Shown piece after piece: positions 35,079 to 43,489 of a DNA stretch of 64,000 nt; position 1 is the stretch's first letter, and each line of letters opens with the position of its first letter. The notes under the pieces were generated by a model. That model was not told the origin of the DNA. It did not search any database and saw nothing but the letters and a program-made list of their open reading frames with translations. The DNA comes from Terripilifer ovatus. GTDB taxonomy: Bacteria; Pseudomonadota; Alphaproteobacteria; Rhizobiales; Beijerinckiaceae. Location of the stretch: assembly GCA_029222685.1 (NCBI GenBank), contig JARHVB010000008.1, forward strand, positions 390,767-454,766, given 5' to 3'. The position numbers and the translations under genes were made by a program.

Positions 35079-35329
35079 CACGGGATTGCACAACCCTGCG
35101 GTCTCATCCGCAAGGCAACGCAGCAACATAGAGTCTATAAGGCCGCAGTTATGTCGCGAGTTATGCAATGCCGTGCAGCTTCACGCCGCAACATTAGGCA
35201 AGCTGCGCAGAAAATATACAAAGTGGAATGGATTCCTTTACGCCCGACGGTCCGGCGCATCCCCGGCTGCGCGCGAAGCATAGGGCGCCTCATGGAAGCG
35301 CCCTATGCTCATGCGCTTATTCGATCACT

Positions 35330-35764
35330 CTATTCGATGACCTGCACAACGCGGTGGCTCGACGGATCGACCAGCACCGTGCGGTGATTGACGACCGTAT
35401 AGCGATATTTCTTCACGCCATATTCAGCCGGGACATCGTAATAGGTCACGCCGGACCTCGGCAGTTCCGCGCCGACTGTGACCTCGCGATCGTACGTATA
35501 GGATGGCACGTGGCGTTCCTGAACATAGGTCCGGAATTTCGGGCGGGAATCGTCGGCGATTCCGCCAACAACGGCACCGCCGACGGCGCCCGCCGCGCCG
35601 CCCACCACCGCACCTACGGGGCCGCCGACAATAGCGCCGCCAACGGCACCTGTTGCAGCGCCCGAAGCTGCGCCGCCTCTGGCACCGTCATTTTGCGCCA
35701 TGGCGCCGGTGGCGCCAAGCATTGCGATAATCGAAGCCGAACAGATCGTTCCGAATCTTGTCAT
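35330..35764 (-). CDS. DUF1236 family exported protein, second copy
   Basis: A 144-aa secreted protein with a good ribosome site (GGAAGGAGAATATC) and signal peptide (ICSASIIAMLGATGAMAQ). A glycine-rich stretch (GAIVGGPVGAVVGGAAGAVG) leads to the domain with VTYYDVPAEYGVKKYRYTVV and LVDPSSHRVVQVIE, nearly the same as the protein at 19019-19432. The two copies differ mainly in the Gly/Ala linker, so they are recent or strongly constrained paralogues. Function unknown. Confidence 0.88.
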   Translation of the reverse strand: MTRFGTICSASIIAMLGATGAMAQNDGARGGAASGAATGAVGGAIVGGPVGAVVGGAAGAVGGAVVGGIADDSRPKFRTYVQERHVPSYTYDREVTVGAELPRSGVTYYDVPAEYGVKKYRYTVVNHRTVLVDPSSHRVVQVIE

Positions 35765-35972
35765 GATATTCTCCTTCCGGTTTTAGCACCCGGCTTCTAA
35801 CAAAACGCTCCAGCTTCGGTTCCACATCCCGATCCAATTTGTGCTTGCGCCGCAATATGAATATTCATTCATTTCCCATGCGGCACATCACTTCACATCC
35901 TGGGAACCAATTGTGGGATTCTCTGTTGTCGCCGGCAGTCTTCACTGCTGCCTGATGGAAGGGAGAATCACG

Positions 35973-36494
35973 ATGCGTTGCTTTATCGCTTTCAGCGCCT
36001 TGTCAGGCGCTCTGTGTCTTGCCGGCAATGTCTATGCCCAGACGCCTGCGCCGGCTCCGCCGGCCAATGCCGACAAGCCTGCAATGACCGCGGCACAGAC
36101 CCCTATAGCGCCAGGATCGATGTGGCGGGGTTCGAAGATGATCGGCGTCGATGTCTATGACACTGCCGGCGAGAAGGTTGGAGACATCAGCGAAGTCCTG
36201 CTCGACACCAGCGGAAAAGTCGCCGGTTATGTGATCGGGGTCGGCGGCTTTCTCGGCATGGGCACACGTGACATTATGGTGACGCCCGAAAAATTGAAGT
36301 TCTCTACCGAGCCCATGCGCACAACCACAACCTCGAATGCGACAGACCGAACCCCGACCGGTTCCACGTCGACAACAGGGACGGCAAGACCTGCCCGGGC
36401 GGCCGATGAAAAGTGGTATCCCGATCATGCCGTCATGGCGACGACAAAAGATGAGCTGAAAGCCATGCCGGAATTCAAATACGCGTCCAACTAG
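35973..36494 (+). CDS. PRC-barrel domain exported protein
   Basis: A 173-aa secreted protein. The ATG at 35973 follows GGAAGGGAGAATCACG and opens a signal peptide (CFIAFSALSGALCLAGNVYAQ). Residues 50-110 form a PRC-barrel domain (SKMIGVDVYDTAGEKVGDIS, then VAGYVIGVGGFLGMGTRDIM). The C-terminal Thr/Ser-rich linker precedes MATTKDELKAMPEFKY. Exported PRC-barrel proteins are common in Hyphomicrobiales and may act in envelope stress. A strong terminator follows directly. Confidence 0.88.
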   Translation: MRCFIAFSALSGALCLAGNVYAQTPAPAPPANADKPAMTAAQTPIAPGSMWRGSKMIGVDVYDTAGEKVGDISEVLLDTSGKVAGYVIGVGGFLGMGTRDIMVTPEKLKFSTEPMRTTTTSNATDRTPTGSTSTTGTARPARAADEKWYPDHAVMATTKDELKAMPEFKYASN

Positions 36495-36505
36495 CCCAGA
36501 ACCGC

Positions 36506-36534
36506 AAAAGCCCCGGAGGAAATCCGGGGCTTTT
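36506..36534 (+). terminator. Rho-independent terminator of the PRC-barrel gene
   Basis: AAAGCCCCGGA and TCCGGGGCTTT form an 11-bp GC-rich stem around a short GGAAA-type loop, followed by TTTTCTCGTT. It lies 12 bp after the stop at 36494. Confidence 0.9.
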
Positions 36535-36662
36535 CTCGTTTGGACCTCCTGGGCTCACGGAATAAACAGCCGCCGCTCTGATGTAAGCGGGGAACGGAAC
36601 GATGGTCGCCGCAATTCGTTGACGTCGGCCAGCCGATCCGGCTGGCGGCTGGAGTGCTTTAA

Positions 36663-36917
36663 ATGACGACCGAAGGGCTGCTTGTCTTCCTCATCGTCGG
36701 CGCGATCGCCGGGTGGTTGGCCGGAATGATCGTCAAAGGTGGGGGTTTTGGACTGATTGGCGACATTGTCGTCGGCGTGATCGGCGCGTTCATCGCCGGA
36801 TGGCTTTTTCCGCGAATCGGGTTCCACCTGGGAACTGGCATCGCGGCATCAATCGTTTCAGCGATGATCGGCGCCATCGTGCTGCTGCTCGTCGTGCGCC
36901 TGATAAGGCGCATTTGA
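36663..36917 (+). CDS. GlsB/YeaQ/YmgE family membrane protein
   Basis: An 84-aa protein with three hydrophobic helices and the glycine pattern of the family (LIVGAIAGWLAGMIVKGGGFG, then IGDIVVGVIGAFIAGWLFP). YeaQ/GlsB proteins are small inner-membrane proteins linked with stress and transglycosylase-associated roles. Length is normal and the C-terminus is basic. A terminator lies 40 bp downstream. Confidence 0.9.
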   Translation: MTTEGLLVFLIVGAIAGWLAGMIVKGGGFGLIGDIVVGVIGAFIAGWLFPRIGFHLGTGIAASIVSAMIGAIVLLLVVRLIRRI

Positions 36918-36956
36918 GGAACGGCCGACGCAAACCGAATTGCAGACAAGTCATTG

Positions 36957-36990
36957 AAAAGAGGCTCCGGTAGATTGCCGGGGCCTCTTC
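36957..36990 (+). terminator. Rho-independent terminator of the YeaQ-like gene
   Basis: GAGGCTCCGG and CCGGGGCCTC form a 10-bp stem (one T-G pair) with a short TAGATTG loop, flanked by AAAA upstream and TTCGATATGG downstream; it can work in both directions, though the T tract is short. Confidence 0.65.
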
Positions 36991-37108
36991 GATATGGCCC
37001 GCTCTATTGAAATGCCGGTTTGAAATCCACATTTATTGTGCACTGCAGCAAAACATCGTCCGCTGCCTGTTATCCAGAGACCTTGTATCTGCCCGATATG
37101 GTGCAACC

Positions 37109-38293
37109 ATGGGCAAAGGAGCCGGTTTGGCCAGCATTTCACAAACGATCGCCCAGCTTGCCAGGCTGCGAACTCTTCGGGCCGCAGGAACGGCAGATCT
37201 TCTGCGCGATCCGTCGCAGGATCGATTGACACCGTTTTCCGGCTTCGGATCGAACCCCGGTGCCCTGAAGGCTTATTCATATGTACCACCGCACCGGGAA
37301 CTCCGCCGCGCACCGCTGGTGGTCGTCCTGCACGGCTGCACGCAAACGGCAGCCGGTTACGATCACGGATCCGGCTGGTCGCTGCTCGCCGACACATATG
37401 GCTTCGCCGTCCTGTTCCCCAAGCAGCAGCGCATCAACAATTCCAATCTCTGTTTCAACTGGTTTGTCCCCGAAGACATCACCCGGGACTCCGGCGAGGC
37501 CCTGTCGATCCGTCAGATGATCGACGCCATGATCGTGCGTCACGATCTCGATCCGCGGCGCGTCTTCATCACCGGCCTGTCGGCCGGCGGCGCCATGACG
37601 TCGGTGATGCTGGCCACCTATCCCGAGGTCTTTGCAGGCGGCGCCATCATTGCCGGGCTGCCCTATGGCGGCGCGACCACTGTTCCCGAAGCGCTGGCGC
37701 GCATGCGTGCGCAGGGCACGCCGCCGGAGCGCGAACTGCAATCACTTTTGCACGCAGCATCGCCGCATCGCGGCCCCTGGCCGACAATCTCGGTCTGGCA
37801 CGGCAGCGCCGATCATGTGGTTGCGCCAGACAATGCGCAGGCGATTGTCGCGCAATGGCGCGGCGTCCACGACGTGTCAGTTGAACCGACGCGCACAGAG
37901 ATCGTCGACAACTATCCGCGCCGCGTGTGGCGCAACGCCGGCGGGCGCGACGTCATCGAGGAGTTCACCGTCACCGGCATGGGCCATGGCACGCCCCTGA
38001 AGACCAGGGACGCCGGTGACGTTGGCATGCCGGGACCATTCATGCTCGACGCGGCGATTTCTTCAAGCCTTCATATCGCGACATTCTGGGGCCTGACCGA
38101 TGGCGGTTCGCGCATGGCAACGCTAAGGCCGAAACAACAGACTGTGGCGGCAGCGCCGCATGAGACGCAGATCGAAAGCATCGCAACCATCGGCAAATCG
38201 GAGCAGCTGCCGAAAGGCGGTGCGCGGCCTCCGGCACTGGGCATCCGCAAAACCATCGAGGAGGCCTTGCGCCTGGCTGGCCTTATGAAGTGA
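37109..38293 (+). CDS. PHB depolymerase family esterase (LpqC-like)
   Basis: A 394-aa esterase from the ATG at 37109. HGCTQT near residue 75 is the oxyanion-hole block, and the nucleophile is S158 in TGLSAGGAMTSVML. SVWHGSADHVV holds the acid Asp and TGMGHGTPL the base His. The family includes intracellular polyhydroxybutyrate depolymerases and feruloyl-type esterases. No signal peptide is seen, so a cytoplasmic role is likely. The frame extends upstream to 37007, but that part runs through the end of the previous terminator region. Confidence 0.88.
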   Translation: MGKGAGLASISQTIAQLARLRTLRAAGTADLLRDPSQDRLTPFSGFGSNPGALKAYSYVPPHRELRRAPLVVVLHGCTQTAAGYDHGSGWSLLADTYGFAVLFPKQQRINNSNLCFNWFVPEDITRDSGEALSIRQMIDAMIVRHDLDPRRVFITGLSAGGAMTSVMLATYPEVFAGGAIIAGLPYGGATTVPEALARMRAQGTPPERELQSLLHAASPHRGPWPTISVWHGSADHVVAPDNAQAIVAQWRGVHDVSVEPTRTEIVDNYPRRVWRNAGGRDVIEEFTVTGMGHGTPLKTRDAGDVGMPGPFMLDAAISSSLHIATFWGLTDGGSRMATLRPKQQTVAAAPHETQIESIATIGKSEQLPKGGARPPALGIRKTIEEALRLAGLMK

Positions 38294-38297
38294 GCGG

Positions 38298-38477
38298 TTA
38301 GGACAGCGCTATATAGGCCACGACCGACACAAGGACGATACCAGCGCCGATCGCCAACCCTTTTCGCTCTGCCTTCTCCATTTTGATTTGGCCCAGCCCG
38401 ATCGCCACTAAAACGCCGGCTGACGCGATAGCCGCCAGAGCAAGTATGAGGTTTACGAATACATCCGTCCCCAGCAT
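38298..38477 (-). CDS. Small two-helix membrane protein, 59 aa
   Basis: A short gene with a strong ribosome site (GGAGGGGACAA) that starts MLGTDVFVNLILALAAIASA and has two hydrophobic helices (VFVNLILALAAIASAGVLVAI and GLAIGAGIVLVSVVAYIAL) around a charged loop (QIKMEKAERKG). It ends 4 bp from the convergent esterase stop. No family is recognised. Codon use and the ribosome site support a real gene that automated callers may omit. Confidence 0.7.
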   Translation of the reverse strand: MLGTDVFVNLILALAAIASAGVLVAIGLGQIKMEKAERKGLAIGAGIVLVSVVAYIALS

Positions 38478-38612
38478 TTGTCCCCTCCGGTCCTTATTTT
38501 GAACTTAGTCGTATCAGACCTAACCCCGGAGGCAAGGGCGGGAATGCACAAACACGTGACGTTTCGAAGACGAACAGGGCGAGCGGAGGTGATGCGCCAA
38601 AACGGCCAAAGG

Positions 38613-39059
38613 CTATGCAAAAACCATCGATGACATGTTGGCCGGGTCCATCACACGGACAGCAATCCCGAGGCTTTGAGCCACTGCAGCGAACTCGTCT
38701 TCATTGTCGTCGTCATCGAGAGGAAACTGCAGCACGAGATTGATTTGCTCGGCCCTCAGCAATGCCGTGCATGCTTCCGGCCCCTTGCCGCGCGGGGCCG
38801 GCTTGAGGTTCTTTACCGGTATTCCGGAGATCGTCGCCCAATGCGCCGAAAGACGTTCGGCGCCGCGAAGGTCGAAATGCATCAGCACTTCAATTCGGGA
38901 ATTTGCATGAAGGTCGCGCAGCAGAGCCTGTAAACGCCGCTGTTCGTCTGTCGCTCGAACGATGCCCGCATTGACTTGCGAGGGCGGACAATCGCTGGGG
39001 ACGCGCCCGACGTGACGCCCGCCGCAGATCAGAACTCTGACGTCTGTCCAACTCATCAT
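38613..39059 (-). CDS. SLOG-superfamily (YspA/DUF2493-like) protein
   Basis: A 148-aa protein starting MMSWTDVRVLICGGRHVGR; the VLICGGRHVG block is the nucleotide-binding loop of SLOG/DprA-like Rossmann folds, as in YspA/DUF2493 proteins. The rest is alpha/beta. The end (NMSSMVFA) and an acidic DDDDNEDEF loop are unusual. SLOG domains bind nucleotide derivatives in stress and defence settings; this one is alone. Start chosen at 39059 with GGGGACTGC upstream, rather than 39131. Confidence 0.7.
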   Translation of the reverse strand: MMSWTDVRVLICGGRHVGRVPSDCPPSQVNAGIVRATDEQRRLQALLRDLHANSRIEVLMHFDLRGAERLSAHWATISGIPVKNLKPAPRGKGPEACTALLRAEQINLVLQFPLDDDDNEDEFAAVAQSLGIAVRVMDPANMSSMVFA

Positions 39060-39195
39060 GCAGTCCCCGCGGCCAAATACTAGCGGGATACTGATGGTCT
39101 GCAAATAAAATCGAGCAGACGAGGTAATCAAATGGATAGACTGTATCTCGTCGTGCGAGATGTCCAGTATCCGATTGATTGCTATAGAGTAAGCC

Positions 39196-39666
39196 TCATC
39201 GGCCGCCTGGCGGCGGAAATGCCTGATCGCTGAACGGCGACGTCGTCGGTATCTTTACGACGATGAAATCCAGGCCCATCGACCGATGGCAAGCGTTGCA
39301 CCCATCCGTAAGTGCCACGAACGTGTTCGCGAATGCCCGGCTATTTTTTGCCTTGATAGCATCGGCAACCGCCTGAACGGGATCCGCCATCATGGTGACA
39401 TTCGTTACTGGAATGCCGGGATAAAGCGAAGCTGCTTCCACCAGGCTGGCCCTGAATTGCTGGAGCTCGTAATCGGCAAGCTTCCAATTCGAGGACTTGC
39501 CTGCAAACCAAAGTTTAATATGCCGAAGCTGCGTCACACTCATGATATCGGCGAGACGCTGGACGCCCGGAGCGTTGATACTTTCTGACACCCCGGACTG
39601 CGCAACGGCGAATGGTGACAGGAAAAGAAGCAACGACGAGACTAGAATGGGCAAAGAAGGCTTCAT
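39196..39666 (-). CDS. Exported c-type cytochrome-like protein
   Basis: A 156-aa protein with a signal peptide (LPILVSSLLLFLSPFAVAQS) from the ATG at 39666, which has AGAGGAAG upstream. C123-x2-C126-H127 (GCNACHRS) is a haem c attachment site. The preceding helical region (MSVTQLRHIKLWFAGKSSNW) resembles the four-helix cytochrome c-prime/cytochrome c family type more than a class I monohaem domain, and M130 is a possible axial ligand. An FNR-like box lies about 90 bp upstream, consistent with oxygen-responsive expression. Confidence 0.8.
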   Translation of the reverse strand: MKPSLPILVSSLLLFLSPFAVAQSGVSESINAPGVQRLADIMSVTQLRHIKLWFAGKSSNWKLADYELQQFRASLVEAASLYPGIPVTNVTMMADPVQAVADAIKAKNSRAFANTFVALTDGCNACHRSMGLDFIVVKIPTTSPFSDQAFPPPGGR

Positions 39667-39748
39667 CAGGCTTCCTCTCATGTCTCTTGGACTCATGAAT
39701 ATTCCCAAAGACTGATCGCACTCCTCGCACAGGGCCCGGGCGTGTCCC

Positions 39749-39762
39749 TTGCGCTAGATCAA
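39749..39762 (-). promoter_or_regulatory. FNR/FixK-type box upstream of the cytochrome gene
   Basis: TTGCGCTAGATCAA is close to the FNR/FixK/Anr consensus TTGAT-N4-ATCAA, with one half-site degenerate (TTGCG), a form often seen in alphaproteobacteria. Its centre is about 90 bp upstream of the cytochrome start and it falls in the intergenic gap between that gene and tRNA-Tyr. Regulation by a CRP/FNR-family protein is inferred; no such regulator is in the window. Confidence 0.5.
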
Positions 39763-39844
39763 ACCGGCTCCCAAATGGGCTATTTGTCCGAGATCTGCAC
39801 CCGGGCTCCACCGCCGCACTAGCGGAAACTCAAGTAAATCAGCA

Positions 39845-39929
39845 TGGTGGGGGAAGCAGGACTCGAACCTGCGAAGGCATAGCCAGCGGATTTACAGTCC
39901 GCCCCCTTTGCCGCTCGGGACATTCCCCC
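39845..39929 (-). tRNA. tRNA-Tyr (GTA)
   Basis: The minus strand folds as an 85-nt class II tRNA: acceptor stem GGGGGAA/TTCCCCC, anticodon loop CTGTAAA giving anticodon GTA, a long variable arm, TTCGAGTCC in the T loop, and an encoded CCA at 39845-39847 after discriminator A. A hairpin at 39961-39981 lies just upstream. Confidence 0.97.
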
Positions 39930-39960
39930 GGAGCCATCCCGCCCCGGGAAGGGCGAGCGA

Positions 39961-39981
39961 TCCCGCGTCAGAAACGCGGGA
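39961..39981. other. Perfect 8-bp hairpin upstream of tRNA-Tyr
   Basis: TCCCGCGT, loop CAGAA, ACGCGGGA. It has no T tract in either direction. It lies 32 bp upstream of the tRNA-Tyr 5' end, in the leader or promoter region, and could be an old terminator of something now lost. No further interpretation is supported. Confidence 0.45.
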
Positions 39982-40178
39982 CGAATGAGCCCCGCGTGGC
40001 AGGGCGTCTCCGTGTGCGCGCTTATGGGAAGCGGGCTCGCGCCTGTCAACCCCCGGCGAACCGCAAGCGTCACAAACGCAGGCAAAACCCGTGCATTGCG
40101 CCCCCAGCCAGGCCATGACATGAGTGCGCATCTGCAAAAATGCGCGCATTTGGGCTCGATTGCAGAAATGAGGTTAGC

Positions 40179-41030
40179 TTGGCCAGAAAATTCCCCGGCG
40201 ACGACCGTGCGCGGCCGAAAGGCCTTCCCGACGGCCCGCGCGGCGCCGGCCACCCGCCCCGCCAGGGATCGCGGGAACGTGGCTCGCGCGGCAGCCGCTC
40301 GCAGAGCTTCAAGAGCGATCCCAACATCGTCCAGATTTTCGGCTTCCACGCCGCCCGGGAGGCGCTGCGCGCATCCCGGCGCAAGGTCGTCAACGTCTAC
40401 GCCACCTCGGCCGCTGCCGCCCGGCTGGAGCAGGAACTCAAAAGCCGCGACATCGAGCCGTCCATCGTCGAGGCCGACGAAATCTCCGCCCGCCTGCCGC
40501 CCGAGGCCCTGCACCAGGGCGTGCTGGTCGAGACGCGACCGCTGGAAGCAGCCGACATCACTGATCTGGCGCCCGAAGGCGTCGTCATCGTCCTCGATCA
40601 GGTGACCGACCCGCACAATGTCGGCGCCATCCTGCGTACCGCGGCGGCTTTCGGCGTCACCGCGCTGGTCACCACCGAGCGGCATTCGCCGGCGATGACG
40701 GGCATTCTCGCCAAGGCCGCCTCGGGCGCGCTTGAACATGTGACGATCGTCAATGTCGTCAACCTGGCCCGCGCCATGGAACATCTCGGCCGCGAGGGCT
40801 TTCTGAGGGTCGGGCTTGATTCGGAAGGCCCCGCCTCGCTGGAAGAGACGGCGCTGCAGGCGCCACTGGCTCTGGTGCTCGGCGCCGAAGGCAAAGGCCT
40901 GCGCCGGCTGACGCGCCAGAATTGCGATGTACTGGCCAGACTCGACATGCCGGGCCCGATCAAGAGCCTCAACGTCTCCAACGCGTGCGCGGTGGCGCTG
41001 ACCCTTGTGCGCGGCGCGCTCAAGGGCTGA
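40179..41030 (+). CDS. rlmB: 23S rRNA (guanosine-2'-O-)-methyltransferase RlmB
   Basis: A 283-aa SPOUT methyltransferase that methylates G2251 of 23S rRNA. A Lys/Arg-rich N-terminal extension precedes the substrate-binding domain (QIFGFHAAREALRASRR); the SPOUT motifs are LDQVTDPHNVGAILRTAAAF, LVLGAEGKGL and PIKSLNVSNACAVAL. The start is TTG at 40179 with ATGAGG just upstream; an in-frame ATG at 40140 has no ribosome site. The tRNA-Tyr gene is divergent upstream. TrmH-family assignment is firm; RlmB rather than TrmH by length and N-terminus. Confidence 0.93.
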   Translation: MARKFPGDDRARPKGLPDGPRGAGHPPRQGSRERGSRGSRSQSFKSDPNIVQIFGFHAAREALRASRRKVVNVYATSAAAARLEQELKSRDIEPSIVEADEISARLPPEALHQGVLVETRPLEAADITDLAPEGVVIVLDQVTDPHNVGAILRTAAAFGVTALVTTERHSPAMTGILAKAASGALEHVTIVNVVNLARAMEHLGREGFLRVGLDSEGPASLEETALQAPLALVLGAEGKGLRRLTRQNCDVLARLDMPGPIKSLNVSNACAVALTLVRGALKG

Positions 41031-41045
41031 GCGCGGACGCAATAA

Positions 41046-42053
41046 TCAATCGCCCGCGCCCGCGCCACCTATCCCAGCGTGATCACCCTCGAAGGTGACA
41101 CCCGATCGTTCAAGAGGCTGGCGCGGCGATGTGCGGACCTTGAGCGTGAAGATGTCGAACCGGTTGTAGTGACCGGTGAGATCGTGGCTCTGCTTGCCGA
41201 CCAGAACCTTATCGAAATCGACATCCGCGTACATGATTTGCGGTTTGTCGTCGGCCGGTCCGCAGATGTAATTGCCGTCCGGCCCTAGAATGCCGGAGTG
41301 GCCTCCCCTGCACGGCAGCGCGGCGCGTTCGGCCGGCGAAACGCCTAGTGCATCGAGACAGGCGTCATCAAGAATGCCGCAAGCGCTGATGACATAAACG
41401 CGCCCCTCGAGCGCATGATAGCGCGCACGGATATCGATGGCCTCGAAATTTTGCTGGCCTCGCGTGAAAGCCGGCCATGACGCCACGTGAACCCGCTCTT
41501 GTTGGGCGAGCAAGGTGAAGCGCGCCAGGCTGTTGGTGTTTTCACCGCAAATCAACCCGCCAATGGCGCCATATGGCGTAGGATAGACGCGTAAGCCGCT
41601 GCCGTCCCCGGCGCTGTGCACCAGGCGTTCCGTGAAAGTCGGCATTAATTTGCGGTGGACGCCCAGCAGTTCGCCATCGCGCCCGAAGAACAGCAATGAA
41701 TTGTACAGGGTGCCCATGGTTCCGCTGTCGCGTTCATTGATGCCTATGATGACGTGGCTGTGCGCGCGCCGCGCGGCGGCGGACAAAGCCGCGACGGCCG
41801 GGCCGGGAACCTCCACGGCATTCTTGAACAGGCGCTTGTTAAAGTCCGTGACCTCGGCGCTTCGGGGCATGTGCCAATTGTACCAATCGGGGAAGGCCGG
41901 GACAAAACCTTCCGGGAAGCCGATGATATGGGCGCCGTTATCGGCGGCCTCCTCGATCAGTCGACACGCCTTGGCGACCGTGGCATCGCGATCCAGGTAA
42001 ACGGGGGCTGCTTGAACCGCGGCCAGACGCGGGTTTTCGTGGCTGTCAGGCAT
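41046..42053 (-). CDS. Nitrilase/carbon-nitrogen hydrolase family enzyme
   Basis: A 335-aa enzyme with the Glu-Lys-Cys triad at E48 (FPEGFVP), K135 (HRKLMPT) and C169 (LICGENTNSL). CGENTN and the C-terminal region are closest to true nitrilases and cyanide hydratases rather than amidases or beta-alanine synthase. It hydrolyses nitriles to acids and ammonia, or a related amide. GGGAGACGAGAC precedes the ATG. It converges on rlmB and stands alone; substrate unknown. Confidence 0.9.
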   Translation of the reverse strand: MPDSHENPRLAAVQAAPVYLDRDATVAKACRLIEEAADNGAHIIGFPEGFVPAFPDWYNWHMPRSAEVTDFNKRLFKNAVEVPGPAVAALSAAARRAHSHVIIGINERDSGTMGTLYNSLLFFGRDGELLGVHRKLMPTFTERLVHSAGDGSGLRVYPTPYGAIGGLICGENTNSLARFTLLAQQERVHVASWPAFTRGQQNFEAIDIRARYHALEGRVYVISACGILDDACLDALGVSPAERAALPCRGGHSGILGPDGNYICGPADDKPQIMYADVDFDKVLVGKQSHDLTGHYNRFDIFTLKVRTSPRQPLERSGVTFEGDHAGIGGAGAGD

Positions 42054-42182
42054 GTCTCGTCTCCCGGAACAATGATGCGCTCTCTCAGGCGCGCCTCTTC
42101 AGGGGCTCGTAGCATGTCTTCGCGGCGTCGTTAAATGGCCGCGGCATTGCGGTATCCAGACATCATCATGCTTCGCATGAGA

Positions 42183-42212
42183 CCTTCTCCCGCGCGAGCA
42201 AGCGGGAGAAGG
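42183..42212. repeat. Palindromic hairpin element between two minus-strand genes
   Basis: CCTTCTCCCGC and GCGGGAGAAGG form an 11-bp perfect stem with an 8-base loop. It sits 27 bp downstream of the Gly/Pro-rich secreted protein and is the kind of short CTTCTCCCGC palindrome scattered in Hyphomicrobiales intergenic DNA. No T tract follows, so a transcription terminator is uncertain. Confidence 0.55.
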
Positions 42213-42239
42213 AAGAGCGCTGACCGTTCGAGCGCTCGC

Positions 42240-43046
42240 TCAATACCGTGCGCGCAGCCTGTGCTTGTGACGCGGCGCGGCCCCGATGCCTTCGATGACC
42301 TGCGGCGGCGCATCGGCCCGCGCATAAGTCACCACCTGCGGCACGCCGCAGCCTGAACCACCGCCGCCCTGGACCACCGGCGGCAACAGACGTCCTGCCC
42401 CGCCGGCGCCGGGGTTGATCTGGATGATGATCGGTGCGGCGCAAGGCGCAGGCCCGCCGTAGGATCCGTAATAGCCCTGCAGCGGCGGCTCCGCATATTG
42501 CATCACCACGGAGGGTTCGGCCTGCGATACCGGATAGGCGTCACCGCCATATGGATAGCCGTAGGCCCCCAAGCCGACAGCGCCGACAACGCGCTGGGTG
42601 CGATGATGATCATAGCGAAATCCCGGCCGAGGCTGGCCATAGCCCCAGGCCGCAAAACCATGCGGATAGAGCTCCGGCCCGGTCCTTACATGGCCATAGA
42701 TCGGACCGCCCAGCGGCTGCCGTCCGGGATAGCCGAAACTCGGCCGTCCAAGGGCCGGATTCGCAGTCGTCGTATGTCCGAAGCTGGTGTGTCCCAGATT
42801 CGGAATTCCATTACCCGCATACCGGCCACCGGCCTGTCCAAAACTCGGATGACCATAATTTTGGGAGGCAGGACGCTGCATGCGCGGCTGGCTCATCGCG
42901 GCGCGTGGCGCGGCGTGAAACCCGCCCAGGGCTGGAGCTACGCCCCGGAAACCGCCGGAGGCGCCGGCCTGCGCCGGCAGGAAGGATGTGAGAACAAGAC
43001 AGCTCGCCGCGCAGGCGGCACGGACCATCCCAGACGATGGGTGCAT
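42240..43046 (-). CDS. Gly/Pro/Tyr-rich exported protein, 268 aa
   Basis: A secreted low-complexity protein with a clear signal peptide (AACAASCLVLTSFLPAQAGA) and ribosome site (GGAGTAGTTTC). The middle repeats a degenerate unit of the form N-x-GHPSFG / GHTSFGH / GRPSFGYPG (residues about 60-110), followed by Gly/Tyr-rich segments and a glycine-rich C-terminus with several Cys. It resembles surface or cell-wall-type exported proteins of unknown role. No enzymatic motif is seen. Confidence 0.75.
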   Translation of the reverse strand: MHPSSGMVRAACAASCLVLTSFLPAQAGASGGFRGVAPALGGFHAAPRAAMSQPRMQRPASQNYGHPSFGQAGGRYAGNGIPNLGHTSFGHTTTANPALGRPSFGYPGRQPLGGPIYGHVRTGPELYPHGFAAWGYGQPRPGFRYDHHRTQRVVGAVGLGAYGYPYGGDAYPVSQAEPSVVMQYAEPPLQGYYGSYGGPAPCAAPIIIQINPGAGGAGRLLPPVVQGGGGSGCGVPQVVTYARADAPPQVIEGIGAAPRHKHRLRARY

Positions 43047-43489
43047 GAAACTACTCCGTCGCGAGGTGGCCTCCTCGGCCCGATCATAGACGGTTAACGC
43101 CGTCGCGGCGAACGCGCAGAAATTAACTTTTCGTTATGGTTAACGGCGCGTTGACGGCCCTCGTTCCGGCCCCCGGGCCACGCCCGTCCGCGGCAAAATC
43201 CGCCGTCCTGCGGCACCCTTACGACCAATGTCTGTAGACGAAGGTTCTAGCTTGACCCTATCGACAGACTCTCGGGATTCAGTCCAATTGTAGGCGTCGG
43301 TCAGCGACAAACCGAAGCGTTTGCACAACGGCAATTGCTTCAACGACGACGAAATGAAGCGCTGCGCCAATCCGGCTCGTCGCCGGCTGGTTGCGCAGAT
43401 TGGGAGCGAGGGCGCGTTTTCGACTCACGCCTGAACATGCGGGCATGCGCGGGCAAGGAACAGACAGCGCGATTCAACGGGAGAATCAC
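43047..43489. other. 443-bp gene-free region upstream of the MFS transporter
   Basis: I see no supported gene here. It contains two GGTTAAC copies (near 43092 and 43137), which could be regulator half-sites, and a TTGACC (near 43253) that might be a -35 element, but no convincing -10 pairs with it at normal spacing. A 76-aa minus-strand frame at 43140-43370 has no ribosome site and unlikely composition. The region probably holds the transporter promoter and leader. Confidence 0.5.

Noticed and set aside
43092-43143. GGTTAAC copies as a CtrA-type TTAA-N7-TTAA site
   Set aside because: Spacing between the TTAA half-sites does not match seven bases and no cell-cycle gene is near.
43140-43370. 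76-aa minus-strand frame in the spacer before the MFS gene
   Set aside because: No ribosome site, no recognisable family, and unbalanced composition in what looks like a promoter region.
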